Program-made: the position numbers and the translations under genes
Assembly: GCA_037384645.1 (NCBI GenBank)
Contig: JARRNT010000056.1
Location: forward strand, 1 to 14,196
DNA: 14,196 nt
Direction: 5' to 3'
Source of the DNA: RI-92 sp037384645
GTDB lineage: Bacteria; Pseudomonadota; Gammaproteobacteria; UBA6429; Thiohalophilaceae
Notes under the pieces: model-generated
Seen by the model: only the letters and a program-made list of their open reading frames with translations
What the model was told of the DNA's origin: nothing
Databases searched by the model: none
Part shown: positions 7,498 to 14,081 of the stretch, piece after piece
Numbering within the stretch: the stretch's first letter is position 1
How the letters are laid out: the number at the start of each line of letters is the position of its first letter

Positions 7498-8478
7498 TTG
7501 GCGCCTCACGACCCGACTCAGGACGACACCTGGCGGCCTAGCGCCAGCATCGCCACGCTGCAGCGGCGGGCCGAACTCATCCAGGATATTCGCCGGTTTT
7601 TTGCCGGGCGCCGGGTGCTGGAAGTGGAAACCCCGGCGTTGTCCCATGCCGCCAGCAGCGAACCCCACCTGCAAAGTATGCAGGTCAGCGGGCCGGGCAT
7701 GGCGACCGCGTATTTACACACCTCACCCGAACTGGCAATGAAACGCCTGTTGGCCGCAGGCAGTGGTGACATTTTTCAACTGTGCAAGGTCTTTCGTGCC
7801 GGTGAGCGGGGTAAGCGACATAACCCGGAATTTACCCTGCTCGAATGGTACCGGCTTGGCCTTGATATGCAGGCGCTCATGTCGGAAGTGGGTGAATTAC
7901 TCACCGAACTGCTCGCTGCACGCCTGGCTGCGCCACCCCGGGTGATCACGTATCAACAGGCCTTTCAGGATTATGCCGGTATCGATCCCTTTGCCGCGAG
8001 TCCGGCGCAGATGGAAGCGGCATTCCGCGCACACGTGAATGAGGATGTGGTGGGCGTCGGCGAAGCCGACTGGCCGGACTTACTGCTGAGCCGGGTCGTT
8101 CAGCCCCGCCTGCCGGCAGACAGGCTGGTGTTTATCACCCATTTTCCGGCGGCGCAGGCCTCGCTGGCCAGACTGGATGCGCACAACCCGCAACTGGCGT
8201 GCCGGTTCGAGGCCTTTTTCGGCGGGCTGGAACTGGCCAATGGCTTTGAGGAATTGACTGACCGTGCCGAACAACAACGACGGATCGAAGCCGAACAGGC
8301 CGCGCGCCAGGCGAGTGGCCTGCCGTGCCTGCCCAGTGATGTGCGTTTCCTGGCGGCGTTACAGGCAGGTCTGCCGCCTTGCAGTGGCGTGGCCGTAGGA
8401 GTGGATCGGGTGGTGATGCTAGCCTGTGGACAGGATGAGATTGCCAGGGTTCTGAGTTTTGATTTTGCGCGGGCGTGA
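7498..8478 (+). CDS. epmA: EF-P--(R)-beta-lysine ligase EpmA (PoxA/GenX, LysRS-like)
   Basis: EpmA activates beta-lysine with ATP and attaches it to Lys34 of EF-P. The 326-residue protein (E. coli: 325) is a class II lysyl-tRNA synthetase catalytic core without the anticodon-binding domain. It shows motif 2 (VFRAGERGKRHNPEFTLLEW), where FR and the HNPEF loop bind ATP and substrate, and motif 3 near the end (GVAVGVDRVVML). The start is TTG 7498, 2 nt after the efp stop. No usable ATG exists before the conserved WRPSAS segment, so translation is probably coupled to efp. With epmB next door, the whole modification pathway is encoded here apart from the hydroxylase EpmC, which is not seen. Confidence 0.95.
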   Translation: MAPHDPTQDDTWRPSASIATLQRRAELIQDIRRFFAGRRVLEVETPALSHAASSEPHLQSMQVSGPGMATAYLHTSPELAMKRLLAAGSGDIFQLCKVFRAGERGKRHNPEFTLLEWYRLGLDMQALMSEVGELLTELLAARLAAPPRVITYQQAFQDYAGIDPFAASPAQMEAAFRAHVNEDVVGVGEADWPDLLLSRVVQPRLPADRLVFITHFPAAQASLARLDAHNPQLACRFEAFFGGLELANGFEELTDRAEQQRRIEAEQAARQASGLPCLPSDVRFLAALQAGLPPCSGVAVGVDRVVMLACGQDEIARVLSFDFARA

Positions 8479-8492
8479 GAGTCCGGCACAGT

Positions 8493-8588
8493 TCAGAACA
8501 GCTCGATCTCGCCCTCCGGTCTGTTATTTTCCGATTCGGCTATCAATTGCATCGTCGTTTCGACGCTGGTGCCATTAGAGTATGGCAT
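8493..8588 (-). CDS. 31-codon overlapping frame, possible continuation of the small gene upstream
   Basis: This frame starts with ATG 8588 inside the end of the 52-residue small gene (stop 8575-8577) and runs 31 codons to TGA at 8493. Its residues (for example NGTSVETTMQLIAESENNRP) look like ordinary protein. A one-base forward shift at CTC-TAA-T of the upstream gene joins the two into one 79-residue product. Three readings are possible: a separate coupled micro-gene, the second half of a frameshifted gene, or chance. There is no clear Shine-Dalgarno sequence before ATG 8588. I do not recognise the sequence. Confidence 0.3.
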   Translation of the reverse strand: MPYSNGTSVETTMQLIAESENNRPEGEIELF

Positions 8589-8733
8589 CAAACATCTGGT
8601 GTTCGCTTTCCAGGGTGTAGCGTGATTTGATTTTTTCCTGGTTCAGCATCTGCATGATTTCGCCTACCTGACACCACTCCTGGTCCGGATCGGTGGCCCT
8701 GGATGGGGTGTTTCTGGCTTCAGGTAATGACAT
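8575..8733 (-). CDS. Small unrecognised protein downstream of the Mut7-C gene
   Basis: A 52-residue hydrophilic protein starts at ATG 8733 with a good ribosome binding site, AAGGGA, 7 nt upstream. It has a Pro/Arg/Asp-rich first third (to about residue 18), then a likely helix with VGEIMQMLNQEKIKSR (about 23-38), and one Cys. The same frame stays open upstream into the Mut7-C gene, but the strong ribosome binding site favours ATG 8733. It is the third gene of a minus-strand set, 74 nt after the Mut7-C gene. The product may extend by +1 frame change to 79 residues (see 8493-8588). I do not recognise a family and assign no function. Together with 8493-8588 it accounts for most of the otherwise gene-free stretch between epmA and the Mut7-C gene (8479-8807). 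Confidence 0.5.
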   Translation of the reverse strand: MSLPEARNTPSRATDPDQEWCQVGEIMQMLNQEKIKSRYTLESEHQMFDAIL

Positions 8734-8807
8734 TGCGGGTTCCCTTCGTGCATGGGTCACGTTGATGGGGGGGCTGAACAGCGTTAACGACTCGGACCGG
8801 TTATTCC

Positions 8808-9299
8808 TTACGCGTGCTGCTCCGACATGGACTGTTGCCAGTGAGCCAGTTGTCGCTGCATACGTTTGACGTGACTGCCTGTCCAGAATACCTGTTGGCA
8901 GGTTGGGCAGTAACGGGCTGGCAACTGGCGCTCGTGGACACTGGCAGGAGCTTCGCGCTCCTGGCTGGGAGTTGCCTGGTGCAGCGGGGTATTGCATACC
9001 AGACAGCGGGTAAATGGCCTGTATTGCCAGTTGATGGGGAGTTGTCGGCTCAGTGCCTGGACACATTCCTCCAGTGAGCTGCATTCGAGCAGGATGACGT
9101 GCTTGGCTGCACGTCGATGTTCCAGGATTTTTCGATCACAGGTAATCAGCAGGCGGCCTTCAGCGATGGCCTGGCGCAGCAGGTAGTAGTCAGGATGGGC
9201 GTCTTGTGCGATGCGGGTATCGTATCCGGCGGCACGCAGCCAGCGACCGAGGCGCTGTAGCATTTCATCGACCAGGAATCTGGGGGTATCTCTGGTCAT
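8808..9299 (-). CDS. Mut7-C RNase domain protein (PIN-like fold plus zinc ribbon)
   Basis: The 163-residue protein matches the Mut7-C (formerly DUF82) family. The N-terminal part reads FLVDEMLQRLGRWLRAAGYD (8-27), with acidic D11, and later LITCDRKIL (51-59), with D55. These are the acidic positions expected of a PIN-like metal-dependent nuclease site. The C-terminal part carries two Cys pairs, CLVC (99-102) and CPTC (131-134), which form a zinc ribbon. In the family the fold predicts RNase activity; the substrates of bacterial members are largely unknown. ATG 9299 lies 10 nt after the stop of the LexA-like gene and has no clear Shine-Dalgarno sequence, so it is probably translated by coupling in one operon. 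A small gene follows 74 nt downstream. Confidence 0.85.
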   Translation of the reverse strand: MTRDTPRFLVDEMLQRLGRWLRAAGYDTRIAQDAHPDYYLLRQAIAEGRLLITCDRKILEHRRAAKHVILLECSSLEECVQALSRQLPINWQYRPFTRCLVCNTPLHQATPSQEREAPASVHERQLPARYCPTCQQVFWTGSHVKRMQRQLAHWQQSMSEQHA

Positions 9300-9309
9300 C
9301 CAGGAATGT

Positions 9310-9774
9310 TCAGTCCAGCGATCGTATCACTCCGGTCACAATGCCCAGAATCTGGACGTCCTGATTTTTGAGGATGATCGGTGCCATCTCGGAATTTGCC
9401 GGCTGCAGGCGGATGCCGTCTCGCTCGATGTAGAGTTTTTTTAGCGTGACTTGCTCGCCGTTGATCATGGCCACCACGGTTTGACCATTTTCTGCACTCT
9501 CGCGCTTCTCGATGACGATAATGTCGCCTTCCTGGATGTTATCGTCGATCATGGAATTACCGCGAACCCGCAGGGCGTAGGTGTTCTTGCGCACCATATC
9601 GGCCGGGATACGCACGGTTTCCTGCTGTTCACACAGGTCAATGGGCTGACCAGCCTGGACAAAGCCAAGTAATGGAATTTCGGTCAACATCTCCGGCAGC
9701 AGATCCACGGTTTCGAGTTCGGGGGTCCAAATCGGGCGTTTATTCTTGGAAATCAGCAGGCTGACGCTAGACAT
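9310..9774 (-). CDS. LexA/UmuD-like S24 peptidase-domain protein lacking the HTH
   Basis: The 154-residue protein has a full S24 autoprotease domain. It shows an Ala-Gly cleavage pair in FVQAGQP (A41-G42), nucleophile Ser in GNSMIDD (S74), and general-base Lys in VTLKK (K112), in the order and spacing of LexA and UmuD. It lacks the LexA winged-helix DNA-binding domain: only about 35 residues precede the cleavage site. Length is near UmuD (139), but sequence around the active site (RVRGNSM, ENGQTVVA) is closer to LexA, and no umuC follows. ATG 9774 has AGAGG 7 nt upstream. It heads an apparent operon with the Mut7-C gene. It might self-cleave with RecA-ssDNA or pair with full LexA; both are inference. 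No canonical CTGT-N8-ACAG SOS box was seen upstream. Confidence 0.85.
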   Translation of the reverse strand: MSSVSLLISKNKRPIWTPELETVDLLPEMLTEIPLLGFVQAGQPIDLCEQQETVRIPADMVRKNTYALRVRGNSMIDDNIQEGDIIVIEKRESAENGQTVVAMINGEQVTLKKLYIERDGIRLQPANSEMAPIILKNQDVQILGIVTGVIRSLD

Positions 9775-9793
9775 TGATAAACCTCTTTAAGAG

Positions 9794-9830
9794 TTTTTCA
9801 AACCTTAGCGGTTTTTCAGGGGTTTTGCAA
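9794..9830. promoter_or_regulatory. Repeated GTTTT/AAACC elements upstream of the LexA-like gene
   Basis: A palindrome AAACC-TTAGC-GGTTT spans 9800-9814, and related copies TTTTTCAAACC, TTTTTCAGGGG and TTTTGCAAAC run in tandem across the stretch. It lies 20-56 nt upstream of the LexA-like start. On the minus strand it overlaps a weak promoter-like pair, TTGCAA and TAAGGT, 17 nt apart. It could be an operator, but it does not match the known gammaproteobacterial LexA box. Confidence 0.3.
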
Positions 9831-9893
9831 ACAGGCCTGGGAACCTGACCTGCCCGGGGGAGACTAACTGAACAATTTCAGCCATTTCCCATT

Positions 9894-9899
9894 TATAAT
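9894..9899 (+). promoter_or_regulatory. Consensus -10 element of the SCO1 gene promoter
   Basis: TATAAT at 9894-9899 is a perfect sigma-70 -10 hexamer; no good -35 is present at 16-18 nt (nearest TGAACA at 9869-9874, 19 nt away). Transcription would start about 9905-9907, only 3-5 nt before ATG 9910, implying a nearly leaderless mRNA. Confidence 0.45.
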
Positions 9900-9909
9900 C
9901 GAGCGCCCT

Positions 9910-10578
9910 ATGAGTCAAGAAACCTCGCCTGCATCTAAATTACCCTTACCGGTCATACTCTCCGGGCTGGTCCTGCTGGTATTCGGTGTGCTGGCAGCGC
10001 GTTATGTCCTGTCGCCACATTCGCCGGCCTATTCTCGCAAACCCCCGGCGCATTACCTCCAGCCGGGTAAACCGCTCAAGGGTTTCGCATTAATCGATTA
10101 CGACCATCAGCCTTTTACCCCGGATCGGCTCAAGGGCCGGTGGACGTTTATGTTCTTTGGCTACACCAACTGTCCCGATGTGTGTCCCACGACCCTGCTA
10201 AAGATGAAATCGGTCTGGAACAAGCTGCCGGCAGCGGCCAGGGCCAAACCCGCGCCGCAAATGGTATTCGTGTCTGTCGATCCAAAGCGGGATACACCCG
10301 AGCGGCTTAAAAAATATGTGACGTTTTATCACCCGGGCTTTCTTGGGGTGACGGGTAAAGCGAAAGAGATTAACAAGCTTACCCACCAGGTTGGGGTACA
10401 ATACAGTTTCACGAAAAACTCGAATGGCGGTTATACCGTCAATCACAGTGCGCAGATTATTCTGGTTGACCCCAAAGGGGAGATGCGGGCGGTGTTTTCC
10501 CCACCACACAAGGTTGAAGAATTGCTAAACGGCTATATAAAGATACGAAATTATTACGAGCAAAGGAAAAATTCATGA
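9910..10578 (+). CDS. SCO1/SenC/PrrC family copper protein (cytochrome oxidase assembly)
   Basis: SCO proteins carry copper to, or reduce the cysteines of, the CuA site of cytochrome c oxidase subunit II in the periplasm. The 222-residue protein has an N-terminal membrane anchor (about 12-32) and a thioredoxin fold. Copper ligands are visible as FGYTNCPDVCP (C88 and C92) and a distal His in VNHSAQ (H179). VSVDPKRDTP (121-130) is also typical of the family. ATG 9910 has no recognisable Shine-Dalgarno sequence and sits just after a TATAAT box. No other in-frame start precedes the membrane anchor. Its stop overlaps the PCuAC start by 4 nt (ATGA), so both copper proteins are co-translated. Confidence 0.92.
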   Translation: MSQETSPASKLPLPVILSGLVLLVFGVLAARYVLSPHSPAYSRKPPAHYLQPGKPLKGFALIDYDHQPFTPDRLKGRWTFMFFGYTNCPDVCPTTLLKMKSVWNKLPAAARAKPAPQMVFVSVDPKRDTPERLKKYVTFYHPGFLGVTGKAKEINKLTHQVGVQYSFTKNSNGGYTVNHSAQIILVDPKGEMRAVFSPPHKVEELLNGYIKIRNYYEQRKNS

Positions 10579-11021
10579 AACATCTGAATGCAATACTGCT
10601 GGGAATCAGCATGCTGTTTCTGGCTTCACTGGCCATGGCGGCGGGCAAGGTGGAGGTGCGTGATGCCTGGATCCCGGAAGCCCCGCCGGTGGCCGGCGTC
10701 ATGGCGGCCTATTTCAAGATTGAAAATCATGGCAACAAGCCGGTCAAGATTATTGGCGCCAGTTGTGCGGCTTTCAAGAATACCATGATGCACAAGACCA
10801 TCGAAAAGGACGGTATGAGCCGCATGGTGCACCTCGACAGTCTGACCGTGGACCCGAAGTCCAGTGTGACTTTCCGCCGTGGCGGGATGCATCTCATGCT
10901 GATGCAACCCAAGCATGCCATTAAGAAAGGCGATAAGGTGGCAATTACCCTGATGACCGCAGACAAGCATAAAATTCATTTTACCGCCGTTGTCAAAGCT
11001 GCAACCCTGGGTAATGATTAG
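10575..11021 (+). CDS. PCuAC periplasmic copper(I) chaperone
   Basis: The 148-residue protein has a signal peptide (residues 1 to about 22, ending LAMAA) and a single PCuAC domain. The copper-binding signature H-x10-M-x21-H-x-M fits exactly at H73, M84, H106 and M108. PCuAC proteins hand Cu(I) to the oxidase CuA site together with SCO proteins, and may also serve the cbb3-type CuB site. The ATG lies within the end of the SCO1 gene (4-nt overlap), which indicates coupled translation. AAAGGAAAA sits 4 nt upstream as a ribosome binding site. No terminator is visible before psd, 30 nt downstream. Confidence 0.93.
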   Translation: MKHLNAILLGISMLFLASLAMAAGKVEVRDAWIPEAPPVAGVMAAYFKIENHGNKPVKIIGASCAAFKNTMMHKTIEKDGMSRMVHLDSLTVDPKSSVTFRRGGMHLMLMQPKHAIKKGDKVAITLMTADKHKIHFTAVVKAATLGND

Positions 11022-11051
11022 CAGCTTATTCATTACGCTTAAGCAACGAGC

Positions 11052-11930
11052 ATGAACAAATCGCACGAGTCAGCCTCGCCGGCTGATTATCTCTTTGCGC
11101 TGCCTCAATACCTGTTGCCGCATCATGCGATTTCCCGCCTGGTGTTGCGGTTAACGCGTTGTCGGATACCCTGGCTTAAAAACGGCCTGATGAAATGGTT
11201 TATTCGGCGTTTTCAGGTCAATTTGCATGAAGCCGAACAGGAAGAATACACCCGGTTCGAAACCTTCAATGCATTTTTTACCCGCAGCCTGAAGCCGGGC
11301 GCGCGCCCACTGGTACAGGGTGACGACAGCGTGGCCTGCCCCGTTGACGGTGCGGTCAGCCAGGTCGGCCCCATTTATGGGGAGACCATTTTTCAGGCCA
11401 AGGGCCATGACTATTCGGCGACGACACTGTTGGGTGGCGATGCTGAACTGGCAAAACAATTTAACAACGGGCGCTTTGCCACCCTGTATTTGTCTCCACG
11501 CGATTACCACCGCATCCATATGCCGGTGACTGGCACACTTAGACGAATGATTTATGTCCCCGGTCGCCTGTTCAGTGTTAATCCCAAGACCGTGCGTTGT
11601 ATTCCGGGACTGTTTGCCCGCAACGAACGAGTCGTGGCGATCTTTGATACCGATATTGGTGCCATGGCCATGGTTCTGGTTGGTGCCATCAATGTTGCCA
11701 GTATCGAGACCGTCTGGCATGGCGTGGTGACCCCGCCTCATCGCCATGGAGTAGAGCATTGGGATTACAAAGATCAGCAGGCTATTCGCCTGGAAAAGGG
11801 TGAGGAAATGGGGCGCTTTAACATGGGATCGACGGTGGTGTGCCTGTTTGCCAACGACCGCGTGGTCTTCGAATCGGCGATAAGCCCGGGGGCCGCGATT
11901 CGCATGGGTAGCAAACTGGCAACAGTGTAA
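11052..11930 (+). CDS. psd: Phosphatidylserine decarboxylase proenzyme
   Basis: Psd makes phosphatidylethanolamine from phosphatidylserine at the inner membrane. It self-cleaves to create a pyruvoyl group. The 292-residue protein shows the catalytic Asp in CPVDGAVSQ (D99), the His motif DYHRIHMP (151-158), and the processing site as MGST (258-261) in place of the usual LGST. Cleavage is expected between G259 and S260, giving a short alpha chain of about 33 residues. E. coli Psd has a longer tail after the site; here it ends soon after, as in many other gammaproteobacteria. ATG 11052 has only a weak GAG upstream, and the gene may rely on readthrough from the PCuAC gene. It converges on the rhodanese gene with a 17-nt gap. 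Confidence 0.95.
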   Translation: MNKSHESASPADYLFALPQYLLPHHAISRLVLRLTRCRIPWLKNGLMKWFIRRFQVNLHEAEQEEYTRFETFNAFFTRSLKPGARPLVQGDDSVACPVDGAVSQVGPIYGETIFQAKGHDYSATTLLGGDAELAKQFNNGRFATLYLSPRDYHRIHMPVTGTLRRMIYVPGRLFSVNPKTVRCIPGLFARNERVVAIFDTDIGAMAMVLVGAINVASIETVWHGVVTPPHRHGVEHWDYKDQQAIRLEKGEEMGRFNMGSTVVCLFANDRVVFESAISPGAAIRMGSKLATV

Positions 11931-11947
11931 GCCGCTGATCCGGCAGG

Positions 11948-12766
11948 TCAGCTTTCGATCGGTGTCGTTGGATCATTTCCCCATTCGGACCAGGACCCGG
12001 GATACCCTTTGACCTTTTCATACCCCAGTGACTTCAGCACGATATAGGTGTGCGCTGAACGGTGGTGGCTGTGACAATGGCAGACAATGGTCTTGTCCGG
12101 GGTAATGCCTTCTGCATTGAGGGTCTGCCTGAGATCGTCTGCGGGCTTGAGTCGCAGCTTACGCTGTTCATCCATGGCGCGGGTCCATTCATAATGGATG
12201 GCGCCCGGAATATGCCCGCCACGGGCGGCAAACAGCTTGGTACCCATGAATTCCTGCGGACTGCGGGTATCCACGATAGCGACCGCGTTGTCCTGCAGGT
12301 GTTCCAGAATGAACTGCTTGTCGGCGATAGGGTCTGTTTTGAAGCTGACCGTGCGTTGTACTGCCTGCGGGAAATGGATTGCCTGTTCGGTGTCACGGCC
12401 GTCATGCAGCCAGGCATAGAGTCCGCCGTTTAGCAATGAAAAGCGCTGATGGCCTAGGCAATCGAGGGTGAACAGGAAGCGACAGGCGCGCCCGCCGCCT
12501 TCGTCATCGTAAGCAATAACATGCGTGTTTTCACCGATGCCATAGGCGCTCAGCAGGTGTGACAGGCGCTGTTCGTCGGGCAACAGGCCTACACGGGGCT
12601 TGTCGCTGTCGACCACCCAGCTGTAATCGAGAAACACGGCACCGGGCAGGTGTTGTTTGACATAGCTTTCGCCCTGTGAGAGATCAATCAGCAGAATGTC
12701 GGGTTGGCCCATGAGCGGAGTCAGTGCCTCGGGTTCGAGGATGAGGGGTATTTCTGTCGAATTCAT
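11948..12766 (-). CDS. rhdA: RhdA-type thiosulfate sulfurtransferase (tandem rhodanese)
   Basis: This 272-residue protein has two rhodanese domains, an inactive N-terminal one (about 1-135) and a catalytic C-terminal one (about 145-265). It moves sulfane sulfur through a Cys persulfide. The active loop is CHSHHRS starting at C231, close to the CQTHHRS loop of Azotobacter vinelandii RhdA (271 aa, catalytic Cys230). It differs from CGSGVT of mercaptopyruvate and CRxGxR of common rhodaneses. An extra Cys (C229) stands two residues before it, giving CHCHSHH. The domain ends with the conserved GSWSEWGN. I chose ATG 12766 because AGGTGA sits just upstream; a TTG at 12784 would add six residues. Linkage to psd matches P. 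aeruginosa PA4956-PA4957, as I recall it. Confidence 0.9.
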   Translation of the reverse strand: MNSTEIPLILEPEALTPLMGQPDILLIDLSQGESYVKQHLPGAVFLDYSWVVDSDKPRVGLLPDEQRLSHLLSAYGIGENTHVIAYDDEGGGRACRFLFTLDCLGHQRFSLLNGGLYAWLHDGRDTEQAIHFPQAVQRTVSFKTDPIADKQFILEHLQDNAVAIVDTRSPQEFMGTKLFAARGGHIPGAIHYEWTRAMDEQRKLRLKPADDLRQTLNAEGITPDKTIVCHCHSHHRSAHTYIVLKSLGYEKVKGYPGSWSEWGNDPTTPIES

Positions 12767-12777
12767 GTTCACCTGGC

Positions 12778-12806
12778 TTAACAAGACTAGGGGCGCAAAG
12801 TATACT
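12778..12806 (+). promoter_or_regulatory. Sigma-70 promoter of the class V aminotransferase gene
   Basis: TTAACA (12778-12783) and TATACT (12801-12806) are each one base off consensus and exactly 17 nt apart. The predicted start near 12813 leaves a leader of about 47 nt before ATG 12860. The -10 overlaps the palindrome AGTATACT, so a minus-strand -10 for rhdA (TATACT, 12804-12799) shares the same bases. Confidence 0.6.
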
Positions 12807-12859
12807 GTGTAACTTTGTTATTCCGCTAGAAAACTCAGATAAACTAAAAGGTCATTCAT

Positions 12860-14056
12860 ATGAGCAGCAAATCTTTCCTGCCACCAAAGCGTACATTAAT
12901 GGGACCAGGACCGTCCGATGTCAGTCAGCGCGTGCTCGAGGCTATGGCGCGACCGACGATAGGCCACCTCGATCCGGCATTTGTCGGGATGATGGACGAT
13001 ATGAAGGGTTTGCTGCAGTATGCCTTCCAGACCAAAAATGAATTAACCATGCCGGTATCGGCCCCGGGCTCTGCCGGGATGGAAACCTGCTTCGTGAACC
13101 TGCTTGAGCCGGGTGACAAGGCCATTGTCTGTCAGAATGGTGTTTTCGGTGGGCGCATGAAGGAAAACGTCGAGCGCTGTGGTGCCAGCCCGATCATGGT
13201 CGAGGACGAATGGGGCCAGGTTGTGGACCCCAACAAACTGGAAGATGCACTCAAGGCCAACCCGGATGCCAAACTGGTTGCCTTTGTGCATGCCGAAACT
13301 TCCACCGGCGCGCAATCCGATGCCAAAACCCTGGTGGAACTGGCGCACAAGCATGATTGCGTGGCGATCGTCGATGCCGTGACCTCACTGGGGGGTACAC
13401 CCTTGCTGGTGGATGAGTGGCAGATCGATGCCGTGTACTCCGGTACCCAGAAATGTCTGTCGGCACCGCCGGGTCTGTCACCAATCAGTTTCAGTGAGCG
13501 TGCCCTTGATATCATCAAGCAGCGTAAGCACAAGGTCCAAAGCTGGTTTATGGATCTGAACCTGGTCATGGGCTATTGGGGTGGTGGAGCCAAACGTGCC
13601 TATCATCACACCGCGCCGGTTAACTCGCTGTATGCCCTGCACGAGGCCCTGATCATGCTGGAAGAAGAAGGCCTGGAAAATGCCTGGCAACGCCATGCAC
13701 AACACCACCAGGCCTTGCGTGCTGGTCTGGAGGCCATGGGTATGTCATTTGTCGTGCCTGAAAAGGATCGCCTGCCACAGCTCAATGCCGTGACCATCCC
13801 GCAAGGTGTGGACGATGCGGCAGTACGCAACAAGTTACTGCAGGATTACAATCTCGAGATCGGTGCCGGACTCGGTGCACTGGCCGGCAAGGTCTGGCGC
13901 ATCGGCCTGATGGGTAGCAGCTGTAGCATGTGGCATGTGAAATACTGCCTCAAGGCCCTGGACGAGGTACTCACCGGCATGGGTGCCAGGATCAAATCCG
14001 GTGTGGCCGTGGATGCCGCCAAGGCGGCGTTTGAGCAGTTGAAACAAGCCAGCTAG
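12860..14056 (+). CDS. Class V PLP aminotransferase, alanine/serine-glyoxylate type
   Basis: The 398-residue enzyme is a fold-type I class V aminotransferase of the alanine--glyoxylate/serine--glyoxylate family. It begins with LMGPGPSDVSQRVL (the PGP substrate loop). It has the PLP ring contact Asp in IVDAVTSLGG (D172), the Schiff-base Lys in SGTQKCLSAPPG (K198), and the carboxylate-binding Arg in WRIGLMG (R347). Likely reactions are serine or alanine plus glyoxylate to hydroxypyruvate or pyruvate plus glycine. The amino donor cannot be told from sequence, and a role in phosphorylated-serine metabolism (SerC-like) is possible. AAAGG lies 8 nt before ATG 12860. It has its own promoter and a strong terminator, so it is probably a single-gene unit. 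It diverges from rhdA. Confidence 0.88.
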   Translation: MSSKSFLPPKRTLMGPGPSDVSQRVLEAMARPTIGHLDPAFVGMMDDMKGLLQYAFQTKNELTMPVSAPGSAGMETCFVNLLEPGDKAIVCQNGVFGGRMKENVERCGASPIMVEDEWGQVVDPNKLEDALKANPDAKLVAFVHAETSTGAQSDAKTLVELAHKHDCVAIVDAVTSLGGTPLLVDEWQIDAVYSGTQKCLSAPPGLSPISFSERALDIIKQRKHKVQSWFMDLNLVMGYWGGGAKRAYHHTAPVNSLYALHEALIMLEEEGLENAWQRHAQHHQALRAGLEAMGMSFVVPEKDRLPQLNAVTIPQGVDDAAVRNKLLQDYNLEIGAGLGALAGKVWRIGLMGSSCSMWHVKYCLKALDEVLTGMGARIKSGVAVDAAKAAFEQLKQAS

Positions 14057-14081
14057 TTTTATTTTGTTTGTTGGGATGTTG

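Noticed and set aside
8575..9084. 169-codon version of the small gene starting inside the Mut7-C gene
   Set aside because: The first two thirds are an out-of-frame reading of Mut7-C on the same strand; the strong ribosome binding site supports ATG 8733.
9775..9909. SOS box (CTGT-N8-ACAG) before the LexA-like gene
   Set aside because: CTGT and ACAG fragments occur but never in the required arrangement.
11151..11759. 202-codon open frame on the minus strand opposite psd
   Set aside because: Fully antisense to psd, with no recognisable motif or ribosome binding site.
11931..11944. GCCG-N6-CGGC hairpin between psd and rhdA
   Set aside because: The 4-bp stem has no T-run on either strand, so it does not support a bidirectional terminator.
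12767..12784. TTG at 12784 as the rhdA start
   Set aside because: ATG 12766 has AGGTGA just upstream and gives 272 residues, the length of known RhdA.
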